64,000 nucleotides of DNA from assembly GCF_030997045.1 (NCBI RefSeq), contig NZ_CP116899.1, positions 5,170,001 to 5,234,000 on the forward strand, given 5' to 3'. The position numbers were made by a program, and so were the translations under genes. Shown in pieces: positions 57,869-64,000 of this stretch. Source of the DNA: Microbulbifer sp. TB1203. GTDB taxonomy: Bacteria > Pseudomonadota > Gammaproteobacteria > Pseudomonadales > Cellvibrionaceae. Each line of letters starts with the position of its first letter. The stretch's first letter is position 1. The notes below the pieces were generated by a model. The model had not been told where the DNA came from. It did not search any database and saw nothing but the letters and a program-made list of their open reading frames with translations.

Positions 57869-57942
57869 CATATTGATGAGAAGTGATGGAGTTATACAAA
57901 AGCGCCTCCTAAACTGGGCTAGCCAAAAACAGCCAACCAAAG

Positions 57943-57969
57943 CGGGCCTCTTCGGAGGCCCCTTTTTTT
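57943..57969 (+). terminator. Rho-independent terminator after the PQQ dehydrogenase gene
   Basis: GCGGGCCTCTTCGGAGGCCC forms a seven-base GC stem with a TTCG loop (57944-57961) and is followed by seven T. Confidence 0.92.
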
Positions 57970-58246
57970 CCTGGAAGAGGTGCCGCAATTGATAATAACC
58001 GGATGAAAATTGAGCATTTAGATATTTATGTAATGCGATGTGATCAATATGCGGCGTTAAGGGGTGACAGGTTCGAATATTTGTGGCTAGATATGGGAAT
58101 TTACTGGCAAACAGTAGCGTTCCAGATCTAGTATCATCATTATAAAGGGTACCAGTAGATCGGCCGCTGGGTTCTGGCGGGCTTGAAAAAAGTCAAATAA
58201 TAATTTACCGAACTTAAATTTTATTAATAGTTAGTGGGGAATAAAA
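57970..58246 (+). other. Intergenic region upstream of the GEVED-protein gene
   Basis: This A/T-rich 277-base gap contains no gene. A TTGAAAAAAGTCAAATAATAAT stretch near 58182-58205 could hold a promoter, and GTGGGG precedes the ATG at 58247. No repeat of the families seen elsewhere is present. Confidence 0.5.
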
Positions 58247-60916
58247 ATGAAGCGTTTTAATGGATTGATATGGAGAGCCTCCATTGCTTTACTTCTACCT
58301 TTCTTTGTGATTTCTCCAATTAATGCCATCGCTTACTGCAGTGCTCAAGGCAACAACACCAATTATGAGTGGATAGATGAGGTCTCGATCGCTGGCACCA
58401 CTCATGCATCGGGAAAAGACAACGGCTACGCCGACTACACGAATGAGCTATTTCATCTATCGGAGGGGGCAAACAGTATCACGTTGACACCTGGCTTTAA
58501 CGGGTCTGCCTACACAGAAAATTGGAAAATCTGGATTGACTTCGACAATGATACAATTTTTAGCGACGAAGAAGCTGTGTTCAGTGGGGCATCGAATAGC
58601 GAACTAAACGGCAGTATAAGTATTCCCAATAACGCGGTTAACGGCACAACTCGCATGCGAGTGGCCCTTCGGTATGGCGGGGCGCCGCAACCCTGTGGAA
58701 GCTTCACATATGGAGAGGTGGAAGACTACACTGTTTATCTCGACACAACGGACGTCACGTCACCCACTATCGTGTCGAAATCACCCGCCGCGGACGCTGT
58801 AGACGTTTCGTTGGATTCCATTATTGCTGTTACCTTTTCCGAAGATATTGATCCTCTGACAGTGGGTGATTCAAGTATTTCAGTAACCGGCAATGGGTAT
58901 AACATTCCCGGCACGGTGACTCACGATGGGAATCTGCTAACTTTCTCCGCGAATCAATTTCTAGACTTTTCAACTGTTTATACCGTAACGGTATCCCCTA
59001 CACTACAGGACCTCGCCGGCAATCCGTTGCTACAGAACGATGTCTGGTCGTTCACTACAGCGGCACCCGATACAACGGCCCCATCGGTGTTATGGACATC
59101 ACCGGAAGACGGAGCCAGTGATATCAGTAATAACTACGTGGTTCAGGTCCGGTTTTCAGAGCCCATGGATCCCGCAAGCATCAATACATCAACTTTTACG
59201 ATCACCGATGGCATTGCCGACGTGAGTGGGTCGGTAGTGTTAGCCAGTGATGAAATGACTGTGCAGTTTTATAGTGACCAGCCATTTGACTATCTCACCA
59301 CCTACACCGGAACAATCACGACGGGCGTGCAAAATGCCTCGGGAATCGAGTTGGAACATAATCATACCTGGAGCTTTACGAGCCGGGAATATCAGCCGGA
59401 CTATTGTTCTTCATATGCCAGCAACTATAGTGATGCATGGGTAGCTGCTGTTCAGGTCGGTTCATATACCCATAGTTCCCCTTCTCAGCCGGGTACTGGC
59501 TATTCGAACCACACAGGAACTATTTTTGAGTTGAGCCGGCACTTTTCCAGAGAAATCGACCTGACGCCGGGATATAATCTAAGTCCCTATACTACCTACT
59601 GGCGAGTATTTATAGATTGGAATCAGGATGGCAGTTTTACATCCGATGAGATTGTGTTTAGCGACAGTGGCGATGCTTCGGTTACCGGTAGCATAACCAC
59701 TCCGGATAATGCGTTGGCGGGCAATACCAGGATGCGTGTCTCTATGCAATCCGGTGGATACCCAGGCCCCTGCGGCACTTTGAGTTCAGGGGAGGTAGAA
59801 GACTTCCGGATCAATATTCCGGACCCGGTCGCTGACACAACTCCTCCTTCAGTAAACGCCGTTACGCCAACCGATGGGGCAGCCAACATTCCGGTCAATT
59901 CATCTATTTCGGTGACGTTTTCCGAGGAAATGGACGTAGACACATTGAGTGTGGGCGCTCTAACGCTCGAGAGTGAGAGCGGCACGGTCGACATGGTAAG
60001 CGCCTATGACCCTCAGCTCGACCAAGTGGTTTTCATGCCGGTCTATGACCTTGAATACGGTACAGTGTATACGGCTACGCTTCACAACAGTGTTGCCGAT
60101 GTTGCAGGGAACGCTATGACGGCTGATTTCAACTGGTCATTCGAAACGGCCGTAGAGCCTATTTCCACTTACGTCGTTTCAGGTGCCGTCTCCGCACAAG
60201 GTGTGGGAATTGTCGGTGTAACGGTCAGTGCCAGTGGCGATTCATTACTGTCAACGACAACGGATGCCAATGGTCAATATGCGTTGACAGCATTGCCTCC
60301 GGGATCTTATACAATTACTCCCAGCAAGTCCGGTTATAGTTTTTCTCCGGCTAATGTTGGTGTCACAATAACGGATTCGGACATATCTGCTGTCGATTAT
60401 ACGGCGACTGCTTCACCAACTGCGTTCGTTAATGGCGACTTTGAACAAGGAAATTTCAGTGGCTATAACTCTTACACAACTTCGGATGGTGTGTTTAACA
60501 AGGGGATCGTATCCTTTGATATCGACCAGGATGGCGCTAACAGCACGACAGCTTATTTTAGTGTTGGAACGGATAGTCTCAATAGTATGGGAACTCAGCA
60601 AGGCGGCGGCATCTACCAAAATGTGGGATTAGGTGATGGCGATCTTTACGTAACAATGGATATCGCGGCGTCCGCCAGTAGCAATAACGGCTCGGGTGGG
60701 CTGTTTGAGCTTTATTTTGATGGGGAACTGATGGATAGCCATGACTTTGATGGCATTACCTCGGGAATTACAGAGTATGCAACACTATCGTTTGAACTGC
60801 CCAATACTAATGCAGGTAATCATGAGATACGCATTCAGGTAACGCGGCCTTATATGCAGACCAATGTCACGAATTATCTGGACAATATTACCTTGACAGG
60901 CAGTAGTGTACAGTAA
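58247..60916 (+). CDS. Secreted GEVED/Ig-like multidomain protein
   Basis: A large 889-residue exported protein (signal IALLLPFFVISPINAIA). Two GEVED domains begin YCSAQGNNTNYEWIDEV (about 30-165, ending SFTYGEVEDYTVYL) and YCSSYASNYSDAWVAAV (about 385-520, ending LSSGEVEDFRINI). Three SbsA-type Ig-like (Big_5) domains stand at about 172-275, 278-380 and 530-640 (TVFSEDIDPL, VRFSEPMDPASI, VTFSEEMDVDTL). A carboxypeptidase-regulatory-like domain (GAVSAQGVGIVGVTVSASG) and a C-terminal beta-sandwich (about 700-889, with DIDQDG) end it. It is a surface or secreted adhesive/carbohydrate-binding protein; no catalytic domain is visible. Confidence 0.85.
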   Translation: MKRFNGLIWRASIALLLPFFVISPINAIAYCSAQGNNTNYEWIDEVSIAGTTHASGKDNGYADYTNELFHLSEGANSITLTPGFNGSAYTENWKIWIDFDNDTIFSDEEAVFSGASNSELNGSISIPNNAVNGTTRMRVALRYGGAPQPCGSFTYGEVEDYTVYLDTTDVTSPTIVSKSPAADAVDVSLDSIIAVTFSEDIDPLTVGDSSISVTGNGYNIPGTVTHDGNLLTFSANQFLDFSTVYTVTVSPTLQDLAGNPLLQNDVWSFTTAAPDTTAPSVLWTSPEDGASDISNNYVVQVRFSEPMDPASINTSTFTITDGIADVSGSVVLASDEMTVQFYSDQPFDYLTTYTGTITTGVQNASGIELEHNHTWSFTSREYQPDYCSSYASNYSDAWVAAVQVGSYTHSSPSQPGTGYSNHTGTIFELSRHFSREIDLTPGYNLSPYTTYWRVFIDWNQDGSFTSDEIVFSDSGDASVTGSITTPDNALAGNTRMRVSMQSGGYPGPCGTLSSGEVEDFRINIPDPVADTTPPSVNAVTPTDGAANIPVNSSISVTFSEEMDVDTLSVGALTLESESGTVDMVSAYDPQLDQVVFMPVYDLEYGTVYTATLHNSVADVAGNAMTADFNWSFETAVEPISTYVVSGAVSAQGVGIVGVTVSASGDSLLSTTTDANGQYALTALPPGSYTITPSKSGYSFSPANVGVTITDSDISAVDYTATASPTAFVNGDFEQGNFSGYNSYTTSDGVFNKGIVSFDIDQDGANSTTAYFSVGTDSLNSMGTQQGGGIYQNVGLGDGDLYVTMDIAASASSNNGSGGLFELYFDGELMDSHDFDGITSGITEYATLSFELPNTNAGNHEIRIQVTRPYMQTNVTNYLDNITLTGSSVQ

Positions 60917-60937
60917 ATGACGCTTAACGCCTTCAGA

Positions 60938-63900
60938 TCAGGCAAGCTCCAACATTGGGGTCTCCGCGTCCTCCCTCAGTTCCATACTTTCCAGCTTGTG
61001 CAGCAGGGAACGGAAAGTCTGGCCATTTTCGTCGATGGCCTCGTGGGGGAAAATAAACACCGGCTCGATACGGGGTGAGACGCGCTTCAGCTGGAAGTAG
61101 TAGTCCACCACCTTCTGGCCAACCTCGGCCTCACTGCCGAAACCGCTCAGGTCCACCAGGCCGATGACTTGGCTGGCATCGCCGCGCGGGAAGGCGATCA
61201 GGTCGACGACCCGGCCGGCGTCGCCGACGCGGATTTCATTGCGAAAGTCGATCAGCTCATCTTCGACGTTTTGCCGTGTTTCCCGGATACTGCGCTGGCT
61301 CGATTTTCCCAGGGTCAACCTCAACAGGGCACCGAGCAGGGAGTCTTGCAGTGCACTGGTGTTGTGGTTCTTTGCCGTCCCATCTTCCTCCTGTTGTTTG
61401 AGACTGCCCCACAGGTAGTTTGTGATATTGGTGCGGCTGTGCTCCAGTTGCTCGAAGTTGCGGTGCAGGAAATGGAAGGCTTTTTTCTTGGGGCGGCTCA
61501 TGAGTACGTTGAGTTCGCCCTTGCGCTTGTCCGCATCATCGCCCTGCTTGAAGGCGCCCAGGTTGTAGCGGGTAATGTCCCAGAGGTAGAAAATATAGTC
61601 CCTTTCCTTGCCCTGCAAGGCGGCGCCGGCACCATCCAGTACACCCTCGCCCCGCTTCAACTTGCACAGGTAGGTGTCCTTGATTGCCTTGACGTAGGGC
61701 TCGTTCTTGAGCAGGAAGTAGCAGAGCGCCACATCCGTTTCCATATTGATTTTTTTGCCGCTGCTCTTTTCGATCTGCTTGACCGTCTTCACCACATAGT
61801 CCATAAAGCGGTCGACCATGGCCGTCTCGATCCCTTTGAACTTGCCGCTGGTCGCTTTTTTGGACGTTTTCACTCCCTGCTCGCTGTAATCCACCGCCAC
61901 CGCCGGGGGATGTTCCGGGAGCCTCCACTGCATGATGTTCAACTCGTTTCCGTACACGTAGCGGTTGGAGAACTCGATGATGTCCGCAGGGCAGCGGTAA
62001 TGCTCGTCGAGTAGCACCGAGGCTTCCCTGATGGCCTTGACCAGTGCAAAGATATGGGAGCCACCGCTTTTGAAACCGCGGGCCTGGGTGGAGCGGAGAT
62101 GTTCGTCCAGCTCGTGATCCTTGAACAGGTAATCGTCGATCACCGAGTCTTTCTGCAATACCGTCTGCTTGTCGTCACCCACCACCAGCATTTTCTTTGC
62201 CCGGAACATCAGGGAGAGGGAGTCGTCCACCCGGCATTGGGTCGCTTCGTCCACGATCACCAGGTCGAAGCTCTGTTCCGCGCAGGGCAGGAGGAAGGAT
62301 ACCGCCTGCTTGCGTACCAGCCACACCGGAAAGGTATCGCTCAGGTTCCGGCGCAGTTCTTCGAACACCGCGCCGCTCTCTTTTAGGGTGCTGAACTGTT
62401 TCAGGTCATCCACCAGGGCCATGATACTGGTGATCCTGTTGGTGCCCGCGCGCCGCTTTGCGGTGGTCGCCCCCGACACTATGCCGCGCAGTTTCTCTAC
62501 CAGGCGCTCGCGCACGATCTTATCCTGCTGCCGGTAAAGATCGCCCAGTTCCTCCAGGTCGCCCTGGATGGACGCTCCGCCCGTGCTGCCGATATCCACC
62601 CGGCGCTGCCCGCAGACACTGCGGTAAAGGCCCAGTGCGCGATTGGGCTCACCCAGGCGGATGGACTCGTGCAGCTCCCGCAGCAGGTTCAGCAGTTCCG
62701 CGGACCAGCTTTGTGCCTGTTCGAGCAGTTCGATCTGGTCCGCCACCATTTTGCGCAGTGTGCTGACATTCTTTTGCAGCGGCTGCCGGAAGAGCTGGCG
62801 GACTTTTTCGAGCAGGCGGCCCAGCCCGGTTCCCCGCCCGGCCAGGTGATTCTGCATCAGCTCGTGCAGGTGGCGGATGATCTCGTGGCGTGGATGGTCC
62901 CGGGTGATCGCCTCGAATTCCTCCAGGGTCTTTGGCTTGGCCTTCAGGAGTTGATCGAGGATCGGCAGGTCTTCCCTGAGTATCTGAACTTCGGCGTCGA
63001 AGTCGGCAGCCGGGCCCTTGGACCTGCCCGGAATCCTGAAGAAGTTGTAACACTCGGCCATACCAATGCGCAGTTGGCAGCGATTTTCCACAAAGGCTTC
63101 AATGATCCTTCGCTGCGCGCCCTGCTTGTCGAGAATCAGGGTCAGAAATTCCTGCAGGCTGTTCAGGTCGCCGTTGCTCCCGGTCTTTCTGAGTACACGC
63201 CGATCAAAGGGCACATGCTCGCCCACCTGATCGAGCATGGTGGCGCTTATGCGCCTTTTCAGCTTGTCGATCCTGGCTCCCAGCTGGCGGATTTCTTTTT
63301 CCAGTTTCTCTCCCCTGGGCGCTGGTGCGGGCTCCGGCTCCTGCACTTTGAAAGCCCGCGACAACCCGCTGAGCAGGGTTTCCAGGCTTTGATCGCCGGT
63401 TTCCACCTTGTCCACCACCTTGATGGCGCTGAACAGCAAATCCTTCCACTTGCGCTCGGCTGCGCTGCCCCGCTCGTCGCCGATCAGGTAGTCTTCCAGT
63501 TTCTCGACAAGCGCTTCGATCGCCGCCTGCTGATCACTGACCACAAGGACTCTCTGCCCGCTGTTGATGCAGTGCAGCACCAGATTCATGATGGTGAAGG
63601 TCTTGCCGGTTCCGGGCGGCCCTTCGAGAAGCACCACGTCGTGGTGGTTCAGTTTGTCCACCAGGTTGCGGGTGCTCTGGGGCAGCGGACCGGGCATCCA
63701 GGTCTGCGCTGCAAAGTCACCCGTGCCGGTTGTTGCCGATGCCTGTTCCGGCGTGAGGAAGCGGCCCAGGAGGGAGCTGTAGAAGCGTTTGCTGGAGCGG
63801 TGTGCCGCGGCGTTTATCTGGTCGAGATCCAGGTCCAATGCCTGGTCGATGGGGTTCAACAGCCTGGGCGCACGGTAAAGGTAAACGCTCTGCAGGTCGC

Positions 63901-64000
63901 ATTCGATGCCCTTGACGTTCAGGTCCGCGAAAATGCCGCCTTTGCCGTTTTCGTCCCGGTAGCCGAAAAGAATTTCCCGGGTTCGATCAAAAACCGCTTC
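60938..64000 (-). CDS. Superfamily 1 helicase with possible C-terminal nuclease domain (cut by window end)
   Basis: The frame stays open to the window edge, so the N-terminus is missing. The visible protein (over 1000 residues) has the UvrD/Upf1-like motor: Walker A LLEGPPGTGKTFTIMN, motif II DLVIVDEATQCRVDD, VGDDKQTVLQKDS, DEHYRCPADIIEFSN and the late QGKERDYIFYLWD and ELNVLMSRPKKKAF. A long helical insertion lies between Walker A and motif II (coiled-coil-prone). The last 170 residues read ELIDFRNEIRVGDAGRVVDLIAF, GLVDLSGFGSEAEVG and YYFQLKRVSPRIEPVF, suggestive of a degenerate PD-(D/E)XK-like fold. Such helicase-nuclease fusions occur in phage-defence genes, but that role here is inference. 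Confidence 0.82.
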   Translation of the reverse strand, partial: EAVFDRTREILFGYRDENGKGGIFADLNVKGIECDLQSVYLYRAPRLLNPIDQALDLDLDQINAAAHRSSKRFYSSLLGRFLTPEQASATTGTGDFAAQTWMPGPLPQSTRNLVDKLNHHDVVLLEGPPGTGKTFTIMNLVLHCINSGQRVLVVSDQQAAIEALVEKLEDYLIGDERGSAAERKWKDLLFSAIKVVDKVETGDQSLETLLSGLSRAFKVQEPEPAPAPRGEKLEKEIRQLGARIDKLKRRISATMLDQVGEHVPFDRRVLRKTGSNGDLNSLQEFLTLILDKQGAQRRIIEAFVENRCQLRIGMAECYNFFRIPGRSKGPAADFDAEVQILREDLPILDQLLKAKPKTLEEFEAITRDHPRHEIIRHLHELMQNHLAGRGTGLGRLLEKVRQLFRQPLQKNVSTLRKMVADQIELLEQAQSWSAELLNLLRELHESIRLGEPNRALGLYRSVCGQRRVDIGSTGGASIQGDLEELGDLYRQQDKIVRERLVEKLRGIVSGATTAKRRAGTNRITSIMALVDDLKQFSTLKESGAVFEELRRNLSDTFPVWLVRKQAVSFLLPCAEQSFDLVIVDEATQCRVDDSLSLMFRAKKMLVVGDDKQTVLQKDSVIDDYLFKDHELDEHLRSTQARGFKSGGSHIFALVKAIREASVLLDEHYRCPADIIEFSNRYVYGNELNIMQWRLPEHPPAVAVDYSEQGVKTSKKATSGKFKGIETAMVDRFMDYVVKTVKQIEKSSGKKINMETDVALCYFLLKNEPYVKAIKDTYLCKLKRGEGVLDGAGAALQGKERDYIFYLWDITRYNLGAFKQGDDADKRKGELNVLMSRPKKKAFHFLHRNFEQLEHSRTNITNYLWGSLKQQEEDGTAKNHNTSALQDSLLGALLRLTLGKSSQRSIRETRQNVEDELIDFRNEIRVGDAGRVVDLIAFPRGDASQVIGLVDLSGFGSEAEVGQKVVDYYFQLKRVSPRIEPVFIFPHEAIDENGQTFRSLLHKLESMELREDAETPMLELA

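Noticed and set aside
1..64000. tRNA or rRNA genes
   Set aside because: I saw no cloverleaf with the T-arm GTTCRANNC and matching acceptor stem, and no rRNA sequence; a tRNAscan-SE run would settle this.

Overview
The window reads as about 39 kb of GC-rich bacterial chromosome, a lower-GC accessory block of about 10 kb (roughly 39.4-49.5 kb), and then GC-rich chromosome again. The backbone order sfsA-dksA-gluQ-(cbrX)-cbrA-cbrB-[crcZ position]-pcnB-folK-panB is the one known from Pseudomonas and related Gammaproteobacteria. Several TonB receptors, a fructoside-utilisation locus, a secreted PKD-domain nuclease and dense palindromic intergenic repeats suggest a marine polysaccharide-using gammaproteobacterium, perhaps of the Microbulbifer/Cellvibrionales type. 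That placement is inference; no rRNA is present to confirm it.

0-8.6 kb: end of pnp, a membrane protein, a hexose-6-phosphate mutarotase, a methyltransferase and a DUF3291-like protein on +; then a minus-strand group pcnB-folK-deoxynucleoside kinase-panB and a thioesterase. 8.6-15.3 kb: the CbrA/CbrB carbon-nitrogen two-component system. The long gap between cbrB and pcnB carries a sigma-54-type promoter and an A-rich stretch full of Hfq/Crc-type AAYAAYAA motifs, exactly where CrcZ lies in Pseudomonas. 15.3-22.2 kb: dksA, sfsA, a Rieske protein, a DegS/DegP-like protease, htpX, a TfoX C-terminal-domain protein, a VanY-like peptidase and cysE.

22.4-30.4 kb: a fructoside (sucrose/fructo-oligosaccharide) locus: ROK sugar kinase, TonB receptor, GH32-like hydrolase, ROK repressor and sodium/solute symporter, with a shared 16-bp motif in front of the receptor and the symporter. 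30.5-39.3 kb: ppa; a glutamine-synthetase-like ligase, frameshifted aldehyde dehydrogenase and iron alcohol dehydrogenase group; a periplasmic msrA; and a large ExeM/NucH-type nuclease.

39.4-49.5 kb: an accessory block resembling a decayed integron cassette array. It has attC-type sites, two MITE-like elements inserted in attC ends, an ORF-less group II intron, an IS5-family insertion that split a gene, an IS91/ISCR-type transposase remnant, and isolated small genes (GNAT, rhomboid, esterase, polysaccharide deacetylase, SRPBCC protein, lipoproteins). No integrase gene is in the window. 49.6-64 kb: a LuxR-type regulator, serine hydrolase and TonB receptor group; a lipase-like hydrolase; a PQQ-type sugar dehydrogenase fused to a cytochrome c-like domain; a large GEVED/Ig-like surface protein; and a helicase with a possible nuclease tail that runs off the end.

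The intergenic DNA is itself notable. At least four long hairpins share a short conserved segment set between two stems whose sequences change from copy to copy but remain self-complementary, and several other families of short palindromic repeats recur.
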